DNA of 64,000 bases, taken from NCBI RefSeq assembly GCF_019075875.1, contig NZ_JAHOOZ010000001.1:2170001-2234000 (forward strand). The letters run 5' to 3'. Each line of letters starts with the position of its first letter. Within the stretch, counting starts at the first letter, position 1. The position numbers were made by a program, and so were the translations under genes. Positions 35,978-43,680 of this stretch are shown in pieces. The notes under the pieces were generated by a model that worked only from the letters and a program-made list of their open reading frames with translations, made no database searches and had not been told where the DNA came from. Source of the DNA: Novosphingobium sp. G106 (GTDB taxonomy: Bacteria > Pseudomonadota > Alphaproteobacteria > Sphingomonadales > Sphingomonadaceae).

Positions 35978-37921
35978 TCAGCCGCTGGGATGGTAGAAGT
36001 CATAGACGGTCTGCGCCACAGCGGCGCTGACGCCCGGTGCGCGTTGCAGGTCTTCCAGACTGGCCGCGCGTACCTTGCCTGCCGTGCCGAAATGCAGCAG
36101 CAGCGCGCGTTTGCGCGCCGGGCCAATGCCGGGGATCTCGTCGAGCGGTGACGCCGTGATCGCGCGGCTGCGCTTGGCGCGGTGTGCGCCGATGGCGAAG
36201 CGGTGCGCCTCGTCGCGCAGGCGCTGGAGATAGAACAGCACGGGCGAATTGACCGGCAACGTCTTCTCGCGGCCGTCAGGGAAGTGGAACACCTCCCTGC
36301 CCTCGCGCCCGTGGTCGGGGCCCTTGGCGATGCCGATCAGCGGCAGGTCCTCGATGCCGAGTTCCTCGACCACGCCCCTGACCGCGCTCATCTGCCCCTT
36401 GCCGCCGTCGATCAGCACGAGGTCGGGCCAGGTGCCGCTCTCGCGGTCGGGGTCCTCGGTCATGGCCCGGCCGAAGCGGCGCGCCATGACCTCGCGCATC
36501 ATGCCGAAGTCGTCGTTGGTCTGCGCGGTCTTGATGTTGAACTTGCGGTACTGGTTGTTGAGGAAGCCCTCGGGCCCGGCGACGACCATCGCCCCCAGCG
36601 CATTGGTGCCCTGGATGTGGCTGTTGTCGTAGACCTCGATACGCTGCGGCACTTCGGGCAGTTCGAAGAACTCGGCAACCTCGCGCATGATCTTGGCCTT
36701 GCTGCCGCTTTCGGCCATGCGTCGGTCGAGCGCCTCGGCCGCGTTGCGCGCAGCCTGCTGGATAAGGCGGCGGCGATCGCCGCGCTGCGGGACCGAGACC
36801 TCCACCTTACCGCCCGCCCCTTCGCGGAAGGCTTCGGCGAGCAAGTCTGCCTCGGGCAGCGCGCGGTCGACCAGGATGCAGCGCGCGGGCGGCACTTCCT
36901 CGTAGAACTGGGCGAGGAACGCGGTCATCACCTCTTCCTCGCTGAGTCCCTCTGTATGGGTCGGGAAGAAGGCGCGGTGGCCCCAGTTCTGGCCGCCGCG
37001 GATGAAGAAGGCCTGGACCGCCACCTGCCCGCCCTTGCAGGCCATGGCGAAGATGTCGGCGTTCTGCAGTCCCTCGGCGTTGATCGCCTGGCTGCCCTGG
37101 ATGAAAGTTGCGGCGCGCAGCCGGTCACGCAGCATGGCCGCGCTTTCGAAATCGAGCGCCTCCGCCGCTTTCGCCATCTGCGCCTCGATTTTCTTCTGCA
37201 CGGCGGCCGACTTGCCGGCGAGGAAGTCCTTGGCCTCGCTCACCAGCTCCGCATAGCCGGCCTCGTCGATCCGCCCGACGCAGGGTGCCGAGCAGCGCTT
37301 GATCTGGTAAAGAAGGCAGGGCCGGTCGCGCCGGCTGAAGAAGCTGTCGGTGCAGCTGCGCAGCAGGAACAGCTTCTGCAGCGCGTTGATCGTCGTATTG
37401 ACCGATCCGGCGCTGGCGAAAGGCCCGTAGTAGTCCCCCTTGGCCTTGCGAGCGCCGCGGTGCTTGGTGATCCGCGGGAAGGCATGATCGGCGCGCAGCA
37501 GGATGAAGGGGAAGCTTTTGTCGTCGCGCAGCAGCACGTTGTAGGGCGGCCGGAAGCGCTTGATCAGCTGCGCCTCGAGCAGCAGCGCCTCGGCTTCCGA
37601 ATTGGTCGTGACGATCGTCATCGAGCGCGTCTGGCTGACCATGCGCTTGAGCCGCAGCGGCAGTCGGTCGACCTGGGTATAGTTCGCCACACGGTTGCGC
37701 AGCACACGCGCCTTGCCGACATAGAGCACGTCGCCGCGCGCATCCTGCATGCGGTAGACGCCGGGGCGCGAAGGCAAGGTCTTCACCGTATCGCGCAGCA
37801 CGGCAACGCCCGCCTCGATGTCGGGCTGGTCCGAGCCCTTCAGCGTATAGGACGCGCGGTCTTCGTTGAAGCGTTCGGCGCCTCTAGGGTTATTGGGTGT
37901 TCCGGCGGGAGTACGGGCCAT
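35978..37921 (-). CDS. uvrC: Excinuclease ABC subunit C
   Basis: Makes both incisions in nucleotide excision repair. 647 residues. GIY-YIG nuclease (~50-130: PGVYRMQDARGDVLYVGKAR), Cys-rich cluster CTDSFF...CLLYQIKRCSAPCVG, UVR motif (QMAKAAEALDFESAAMLRDRL), RNase H-like C-terminal nuclease (RIEVYDNSHIQG, DLVLIDGGKGQ) and tandem helix-hairpin-helix at the end (IPGIGPARKRALL). Complete gene. A long antisense frame over it is a coding shadow. Confidence 0.97.
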   Translation of the reverse strand: MARTPAGTPNNPRGAERFNEDRASYTLKGSDQPDIEAGVAVLRDTVKTLPSRPGVYRMQDARGDVLYVGKARVLRNRVANYTQVDRLPLRLKRMVSQTRSMTIVTTNSEAEALLLEAQLIKRFRPPYNVLLRDDKSFPFILLRADHAFPRITKHRGARKAKGDYYGPFASAGSVNTTINALQKLFLLRSCTDSFFSRRDRPCLLYQIKRCSAPCVGRIDEAGYAELVSEAKDFLAGKSAAVQKKIEAQMAKAAEALDFESAAMLRDRLRAATFIQGSQAINAEGLQNADIFAMACKGGQVAVQAFFIRGGQNWGHRAFFPTHTEGLSEEEVMTAFLAQFYEEVPPARCILVDRALPEADLLAEAFREGAGGKVEVSVPQRGDRRRLIQQAARNAAEALDRRMAESGSKAKIMREVAEFFELPEVPQRIEVYDNSHIQGTNALGAMVVAGPEGFLNNQYRKFNIKTAQTNDDFGMMREVMARRFGRAMTEDPDRESGTWPDLVLIDGGKGQMSAVRGVVEELGIEDLPLIGIAKGPDHGREGREVFHFPDGREKTLPVNSPVLFYLQRLRDEAHRFAIGAHRAKRSRAITASPLDEIPGIGPARKRALLLHFGTAGKVRAASLEDLQRAPGVSAAVAQTVYDFYHPSG

Positions 37922-37965
37922 CCCGGCCAGATAGGCATTTTGGCGCGCCGGCGAAAGCCGGGTGC

Positions 37966-40563
37966 CTAGAACATCTTGCGGAAATCGAGCCCGATCACCC
38001 GGCCGCGCGGGTCGCGGTAGTCTACCTGGTAGCTCAGCGGCACCGCGCCTGTGTCGTCGGTGACGTGCTGGCGCGAATCCAGCAGGTTGTCGACCTTGAG
38101 CATCAGCCGCGCGCCCTTGAGGAAGGGCACGTCCTGAACCAGCTTCTTCTGCTGGTCGAAATTGACGAAGGCGCGCAGGTTCAGCTTGGTCACGCTGCCG
38201 AAACGCAGGTCGCTGCTGCCCGGCGCGCCGGTGGCCTGGACGGTGACCGGCGCCGACCAGGTGCCATTGAGCCGCAGGCCGAAGCCCTTGTAGAAGCCGC
38301 CGCCCTCGAGCTCGAAGCCCTGCCGAGGCACGCCGCCCGCGACCAGCGCATCGCCGCCCAGCAGGTCGAGCGCCGGCCCGCCGGGTGCGACGAGAACGGT
38401 GTTGGTGAACTGCACCGTGTGGAACAGCGAGATGTTCCAGCGTCCCTGGCCGTTGCCGCCGGGACCACCTGGACCGCCGCCTCCGCCGCCACCGAAGCGA
38501 CCGCCGCCACCTCCACCGCCGGGACCGCGACCCGCCCCCGGTCCGCCGCCCATGCCGGCGCCACGGCCTGCACCGTCGCCGCGCGGACCGCGCTCGCCAC
38601 CACCCGCCATGCCCATGAAGCCTTGCCGCCCGCCGGGCTGCGGCTTGCCGATCGTGCCCGACAGGTTGAAGCCCCAGCGCAGCCGCGAGCTCTTGACCTC
38701 GCTGAAAGTCACCGGCCGGCGATCGATCGCCACGAGTTGCCCGCTCGCATCGCGCACGACACGGCCCGGGAACGCCGCCTCGATCTCGGGCGTGAGCAGC
38801 GGGAAATCCTCGGTGACATCGCTCGACCGGTTGCGGAAATAGTCGACGATCAGGTTCGAATTCTTGAGAAACGGCAGCTGCCAGTTGGCCGAGAACTTGA
38901 GATCGCGCTGGGTCTCGCGCTTCAGGTCGCGATTGCCGCCGTTGATGATGGTCACCAGTGCGGTCTGGCCGGTGGTGAAATCATAGACCACGACGTTCGA
39001 CGAAAGCTGGGTTGGATTGCCCAGCTGGTTCAGCGTCGGCGCGGCCTGGTTGACGATATAGCTCGCCGAGAAATCGAGCTTGCTGGTCGGCATCCAGTTC
39101 AGCCCGGCGCTCCAGTCGGTAAGCGTACCGAAGTCCGATAGATGATTCAGCCCTCCGCTGAAATTGAGCGAAATATCACCGATCCCGCCCAGCACGCCCT
39201 TCTTGCGGCTGGTGATCGGCAGCGCCAGGTTGATCCCGACCGAGGCATCGCCGCGGTCGAGATTGGTATTGCCGAAGGTCCGCGTATCGCTGTTGTCAGA
39301 CCGGGTATAGGCGAAGCCGCCCTTCAGCGTCATCGAGGCCTCGCCCGCGGGCAGTGAGAAGGGGCTGCCCGAAGCGGTGAACAGCGAGGTCAGGCTGTAG
39401 TCCTGCGTCCGCGCGCGGTCAGTCACGCCGGGCGTTACTGTGGGCAGCGGTCCGTCGATCGCCAGCGTACCGGCAGCGGCCGCGCTCAACAGCGGGGCCA
39501 GCGCGGCGCTGCTCCGTGGCTGGTCGGTCGTGGTCTCGGTATTGCTGTAGCTGCCGTCGGCCGTCGCGGTGAGCTGCCAGCCGCCGGCCAGCTTGTTCAG
39601 CACCAGGCCGCCCTCGAACAGCGTGGCATGGCTGATGCGGGCCAGCGGATCGGGTAGACTGCGCACTGCGGTGCCGGCAGGTCCGGTCAGCTCGACCGTG
39701 TCGAGCCCGTTGAGCGAATGCGTGTCGGTTCGCGTCACCGCGCCGTTCACCGTCAGCGCCGGCGCCGTGGGCCCTCCACCGAAGGCGGTCGACCAGGTGC
39801 CGTTGAGCGCATAGGCGCGGCTCGCGTCGATCAGCGAACGGTAGCGCGCCGGATCGGGATCGCCGGCGACCGTCGGGATGTTATCGGACGTCTGCTTCAC
39901 GCCGCGCTCGGCCTCGGTGAGCATCGTCGTGTCGTTGATCTTGCCGGTGATGTTCAGCCGGCGCGGGCCGTTGATGTTCACCATGCCGGCCTCGAGCTCG
40001 CTGTCGGCTGTGCCGCCGTGGGTCGACGGGTCGTATTCGGCGGACACGGTCTTGCTGGTGAAATTGTCCTTGAGGATGAAGTTCACCACGCGCTGGTTCG
40101 GCGGATAGCCGAAGCGCAACGCGACTTCCTCGGGCAGGATTTCCATCCGCCGGATGGCCTCGGGCGGCAGGTCGCGCATCTCGCGAAAGTTCGAAATGCG
40201 CCGGCCGTTGAGCAGTATAACGGGACCGCCCGAGCCGCGCCCACGGCCGCTGCCGGTCTGCGGGCTCAACTGGTCGAGCAGGTCGGTGAGAGAGTCCGCG
40301 CCGTAGGAAGCGATGTCGGCTTCGTCGAGCACCAGGATCGGCGCCTGCGGCGCTTCGACTTGGCCCTTGATGCGCGTGGCGACGACGAGGATCTCCTTGC
40401 CGTCGGCCGTGACCGCCGTGCCGGTGCCCGCGTCGATCGGCGCCGCGTCGGTCCGCTCATCCTTGGCCGGAGAGGCTGCCTCGGACGCAGGCGCAGCCTC
40501 CTGCGCCAAGGCAGGAGTCGCCGCGGCGACCAGGGGAAACAGAAACAACGAACGCAACGACAA
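37966..40563 (-). CDS. TonB-dependent outer-membrane receptor with Gly-rich insert
   Basis: 865 residues. Signal peptide ~1-20 (LFLFPLVAAATPALA), plug domain (LTDLLDQLSPQTGSGRGRGSGGPVILLNGRRISNFREMRDLP) and a C-terminal beta barrel ending in aromatic Phe (LDFRKMF). An unusual ~55-residue stretch of Gly/Arg/Pro (about 650-707, with long Gly runs) lies inside the barrel part, likely an external loop. The plug lacks an obvious siderophore-type signature, so substrate is unknown. Transcribed opposite to infA across a 221-base gap. Confidence 0.88.
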   Translation of the reverse strand: MSLRSLFLFPLVAAATPALAQEAAPASEAASPAKDERTDAAPIDAGTGTAVTADGKEILVVATRIKGQVEAPQAPILVLDEADIASYGADSLTDLLDQLSPQTGSGRGRGSGGPVILLNGRRISNFREMRDLPPEAIRRMEILPEEVALRFGYPPNQRVVNFILKDNFTSKTVSAEYDPSTHGGTADSELEAGMVNINGPRRLNITGKINDTTMLTEAERGVKQTSDNIPTVAGDPDPARYRSLIDASRAYALNGTWSTAFGGGPTAPALTVNGAVTRTDTHSLNGLDTVELTGPAGTAVRSLPDPLARISHATLFEGGLVLNKLAGGWQLTATADGSYSNTETTTDQPRSSAALAPLLSAAAAGTLAIDGPLPTVTPGVTDRARTQDYSLTSLFTASGSPFSLPAGEASMTLKGGFAYTRSDNSDTRTFGNTNLDRGDASVGINLALPITSRKKGVLGGIGDISLNFSGGLNHLSDFGTLTDWSAGLNWMPTSKLDFSASYIVNQAAPTLNQLGNPTQLSSNVVVYDFTTGQTALVTIINGGNRDLKRETQRDLKFSANWQLPFLKNSNLIVDYFRNRSSDVTEDFPLLTPEIEAAFPGRVVRDASGQLVAIDRRPVTFSEVKSSRLRWGFNLSGTIGKPQPGGRQGFMGMAGGGERGPRGDGAGRGAGMGGGPGAGRGPGGGGGGGRFGGGGGGGPGGPGGNGQGRWNISLFHTVQFTNTVLVAPGGPALDLLGGDALVAGGVPRQGFELEGGGFYKGFGLRLNGTWSAPVTVQATGAPGSSDLRFGSVTKLNLRAFVNFDQQKKLVQDVPFLKGARLMLKVDNLLDSRQHVTDDTGAVPLSYQVDYRDPRGRVIGLDFRKMF

Positions 40564-40784
40564 TTCTCCCGCAAAGCTGCGCGCTCAGGTTCCCTTCCCT
40601 GCGGCGACTGATGGTCGATGCGCCGCAGCAACTCAATCCGTTGCCGGGTATCAAATTGTCACGTTGCCGTTACAGCTCCCTTTACTTTGGCGAGGCTTAA
40701 ACTGCCCGGGAGGCTTCCCTTTTCTCCTTGCCAGAGTTATGGCGCGCCGAAATCTGAGCGACAGGAAGTGGAAGCCCCTGGCCC

Positions 40785-41036
40785 ATGGCGAAAGAAGAAC
40801 TCCTGGAAATGCGGGGTACGGTGGTGGAGCTTCTGCCCAATGCCATGTTCCGAGTAAGGCTGGAAAACGATCACGAAGTGCTGGGGCACACCGCCGGCAA
40901 GATGCGCAAGAACCGCATCCGCGTGCTGGTCGGCGACGAGGTCCTGGTCGAGCTGACCCCTTACGACCTGACCAAGGGCCGCATCACCTACCGCTTCATG
41001 CCCGGCCGCGGCGGCCCCGGTTCCGGCCCCTATTGA
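40785..41036 (+). CDS. infA: Translation initiation factor IF-1
   Basis: 83 residues. S1-like OB fold, [24 protein letters not shown] and [22 protein letters not shown], the universal IF-1 text with a short C-terminal [10 protein letters not shown] tail. First gene of the infA-maf-RNase-yacG-tRNA-Phe run. Small overlapping frames starting at 40739 are shadows. Confidence 0.97.
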   Translation: MAKEELLEMRGTVVELLPNAMFRVRLENDHEVLGHTAGKMRKNRIRVLVGDEVLVELTPYDLTKGRITYRFMPGRGGPGSGPY

Positions 41037-41058
41037 ACACTGAAAAGGAGTTGCGGGC

Positions 41059-41634
41059 ATGAGCGCGCTAATGCTCATCCTCGCTTCCGCCAGTCCGCGA
41101 CGCCGCGAGCTCATCGCCCGCCTGGGGATCGAGCCTGCCGGCATCGCCGCCGCCGATATCGACGAAACCCCGCGCAAGGCCGAAGTCCCCCGCATCTACG
41201 CGAGCCGCATGGCACGCGAGAAGGCGGAAGCCGTGCCGAGCGAAGGTGCGCATGTCCTCGCCGGCGATACCGTCGTCGCACTGGGCCGCCGCATCCTGCC
41301 CAAGGCCGAGGACGAAGCCACCGCGCGCCGCTGCCTGGAACTGATGTCGGGTCGCCGCCACCGCGTGCTCTCCGCCGTCGCACTGAAAAGCCCCGACGGC
41401 ACCCTGCGCGAGCGGCTGTCGGAAACCATCGTCCGTTTCAAACCGCTCTCGCGTGCCGAGATCGACGCCTACATCGCCGGCGGCGAATGGCACGGCAAAG
41501 CCGGCGGCTATGCCATCCAGGGCGCGGCCGAGGGCCTGATCGCCTGGATCCAGGGCAGCCATTCGGGCGTCGTCGGCCTGCCGCTCTACGAGACGCGGGC
41601 GCTGCTCAAGGCGGCGGGATTCTCCATTGCCTAA
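41059..41634 (+). CDS. maf: Maf family nucleotide pyrophosphatase
   Basis: 191 residues. LILASASPRRRELIARLG is the Maf P-loop-like start; VLAGDTVVALG and GKAGGYAIQG are the other conserved blocks, with catalytic Asp in GDT. Hydrolyses non-canonical nucleotides and prevents septum/mutagenesis problems. 22 bases after infA, and its stop overlaps the TTG start of the RNase-like gene. Confidence 0.94.
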   Translation: MSALMLILASASPRRRELIARLGIEPAGIAAADIDETPRKAEVPRIYASRMAREKAEAVPSEGAHVLAGDTVVALGRRILPKAEDEATARRCLELMSGRRHRVLSAVALKSPDGTLRERLSETIVRFKPLSRAEIDAYIAGGEWHGKAGGYAIQGAAEGLIAWIQGSHSGVVGLPLYETRALLKAAGFSIA

Positions 41635-42613
41635 GATCGCTGGGCCTGAGTGGCTGATCGAGGAAGGGATTGGCGAACATCGTGCGATCCTTTCCGCGGG
41701 CGGCGCAATTCTGGCGGCGCGGCTCGACTGGCCGGGCAAACTGACGGCGGGACAGGTCGAGGACGGGGTCCTGATCTCGCGCGCGACAGGCGCGAAGCGC
41801 GGCACGCTGCGATTCGCCTCGGGCGAGGAAGCGCTGGTCGATCAGCTCCCCAAGGACGCCAGCGAAGGCGCACCGCTCCGCGCCTTGATCACCCGCGCGG
41901 CTATCGCCGAGACCGGCAGGCTCAAGCATGCCCAAGCGCGGCCGACGAACGACAAGCCCCGCCCTGCACCGACGCTCGCCGAGCGGCTGCGCACAGAAGA
42001 ACAGAGGGTACGCGTGGTACGGCGTTTCGACGAAGACTGGGACGACCTCTTCGCCGAAGCCCTGACGGGCGAAATCGCGTTCAACGGCGGCAACCTGACG
42101 ATCAGCGCCACGCCCGCGATGACGCTGATCGACATCGACGGGTCTTTGCCCCTGGCCGCCCTCGCCCAGGCCGCGATCCCCGCTATCGCCGCGACCATCC
42201 GCCGCTTCGACCTAGCCGGCTCGATCGGCATCGATTTCCCGACCTTGAGCGACAAGGCCGACCGCCGTGCCGCCGACGAAGCCCTTGCTGCCGCGCTCGC
42301 CGGCTGGCCGCACGAACGCACGGCGATGAACGGCTTCGGCTTCGTCCAGCTCGTCGCCCGGTTCGAACGCCCATCGCTGCTCCACCGCCTGGCCCGCGAT
42401 CCCGCCGGCGCGGCCGCCCGCCACCTGCTACGCCGCGCCGAGCGGCTCGACGGCGCCGGCGCCTTGCTGCTGGCCGCGCACCCTACGGTGATCGCCGAGA
42501 TCAAGCCCAAATGGCAGGATGAACTCACCCGCCGCACGGGCCGGCAATTGCGCTGGCAGAGCGATCCGGCGCTTGCGCCGACGGGCGGCCATGCCCAGCT
42601 AGTGGACCTATGA
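41627..42613 (+). CDS. Ribonuclease E/G-like protein, short form
   Basis: 328 residues, in the position where alphaproteobacteria carry a short RNase E/G-like protein. ALTGEIAFNGGNLTISATPAMTLIDIDG resembles the RNase E/G catalytic core with Asp-rich DIDG, then AIPAIAATIRRFDLAGSIGIDFPTL. The usual N-terminal S1 domain is not evident and no zinc-link is seen. The start is a TTG at 41627, overlapping maf; there is no better in-frame start nearby. Couples to yacG (stop TGA 42611-42613). Confidence 0.8.
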   Translation: MPKIAGPEWLIEEGIGEHRAILSAGGAILAARLDWPGKLTAGQVEDGVLISRATGAKRGTLRFASGEEALVDQLPKDASEGAPLRALITRAAIAETGRLKHAQARPTNDKPRPAPTLAERLRTEEQRVRVVRRFDEDWDDLFAEALTGEIAFNGGNLTISATPAMTLIDIDGSLPLAALAQAAIPAIAATIRRFDLAGSIGIDFPTLSDKADRRAADEALAAALAGWPHERTAMNGFGFVQLVARFERPSLLHRLARDPAGAAARHLLRRAERLDGAGALLLAAHPTVIAEIKPKWQDELTRRTGRQLRWQSDPALAPTGGHAQLVDL

Positions 42614-42777
42614 TGACCGCCCTGAAGAAATGCCCGATCTGCCGCAAGCCCCGCGTAGAGGAGCACGCGCCCTTCTGCTCGGCCCGCTGCCGTGACCGCG
42701 ACCTGCTGCAATGGCTCGAGGACGGCTACGCCCTGCCCGGCCCGCCAGCCGATCCCGACCGCGATCCCGAAGCCTGA
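42610..42777 (+). CDS. yacG: DNA gyrase inhibitor YacG (zinc-binding)
   Basis: 55 residues, a small gene below usual ORF-length cutoffs. CPICRKP then FCSARCRDRDLLQWLEDGYALPG gives the four Cys zinc-binding set (Cys8, Cys11, Cys23, Cys27) and the YacG body. Start ATG 42610 or 42613 (two in a row). Overlaps the stop of the RNase-like gene. Confidence 0.93.
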   Translation: MMTALKKCPICRKPRVEEHAPFCSARCRDRDLLQWLEDGYALPGPPADPDRDPEA

Positions 42778-42878
42778 CACGAAAAAGGCATGATTCCCGC
42801 TTGCCAAGCTCGCCCTGCTTCGTCATAGGCGCGCTTCCAATCGCTCGCCGGTCCCTTCAGGACTGCCGCAGCAGCGAT

Positions 42879-42954
42879 GCCCGGGTAGCTCAGTTGGTAG
42901 AGCACATGACTGAAAATCATGGTGTCGGCGGTTCGATTCCGTCCCCGGGCACCA
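42879..42954 (+). tRNA. tRNA-Phe (anticodon GAA)
   Basis: 76 bases with encoded CCA. Acceptor GCCCGGG pairs with CCCGGGC, D-loop AGCTCAGTTGGTAGAGC, anticodon loop CTGAAAA with anticodon GAA, T-loop GTTCGATTC. All cloverleaf arms pair. Confidence 0.97.
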
Positions 42955-43128
42955 TAACCGGTTTGCCCAGCTAACGACGCTAGCCACATCTGGAACATCG
43001 GCGACTCACCTCACGCACTGCGGTCCCATAAGGCCGCGTCGGTCAAGCCGCGTGTACCGCAGGCACATGGCGCCGCGCCGCGACAGCGGATATCCCGACC
43101 TCAAAGAAACAACGCCACCGGGAGAGCG

Positions 43129-43653
43129 ATGATGGCGATCGACATAGCCGATCTCGAGGCGCGGCTGGGGCGCCTTGAGGACATCGAGGAAATCCGCCGG
43201 CTGCGGATGCAGTATCACTACGTCATCAACGAAGGTCGCTCGGAAGAGACGGCCGCGCTCTACACCGACGACGCCTATGTCGAGTACGAGGGCGTCGTCG
43301 TGGCGAAAGGCCGGGCGGAATTCAGCCGCGCCATTCCGAGCCTGTCGCGGCGGCTGACCTTCATCAAACAGTTCATCAGCAACCACATGGTCGAGGTTGA
43401 CGGCGACGCGGCAACCGGCGTGGCCTATCTCGACGCGCGCTATGCCCATGACGGCAAGAGCATCATGGCAACCGCGCGCTTCTCGGAAAAGTACCGTCGC
43501 ACGGCCGACGGCTGGCGGATCAGTGAGATGATCTGCCGAACCTATTTCAACGTGCCGATCGAGCAAGGCTGGGGCAGCGAGGGCCTCCAGAATTTCGTGC
43601 CGTTGACCGAAGCCGAGATCGTCGCGGGCGAACGCCAAGCCGCACAGAAATAA
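43129..43653 (+). CDS. SnoaL-like (NTF2-fold) protein
   Basis: 174 residues. DLEARLGRLEDIEEIRRLRMQYHYVINEG, LYTDDAYVEYEG and ADGWRISEMICRTYFNVP are typical of the SnoaL/NTF2-like ring-hydroxylating-small-subunit-like group. GGGAGAGC precedes the start. It precedes the quinohaemoprotein gene by 27 bases on the same strand. No catalytic residues can be named with confidence. Confidence 0.82.
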   Translation: MMAIDIADLEARLGRLEDIEEIRRLRMQYHYVINEGRSEETAALYTDDAYVEYEGVVVAKGRAEFSRAIPSLSRRLTFIKQFISNHMVEVDGDAATGVAYLDARYAHDGKSIMATARFSEKYRRTADGWRISEMICRTYFNVPIEQGWGSEGLQNFVPLTEAEIVAGERQAAQK

Positions 43654-43680
43654 GCGGCCAAATGCGGGGGGGCGACAGCG

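Noticed and set aside
35107..36126. Longer 339-residue form of the secreted hydrolase
   Set aside because: The upstream part is Arg/Cys-rich and would bury the signal peptide; the ATG at 35868 has GGAGG and gives a normal signal peptide.
36182..37969. Long 595-residue ORF opposite uvrC
   Set aside because: Antisense shadow typical of GC-rich DNA; no recognisable domain, and uvrC on the other strand is complete.
40739..41062. Small overlapping frame starting ATG at 40739, over infA
   Set aside because: Its text is out of frame with infA and shows no conserved motif.
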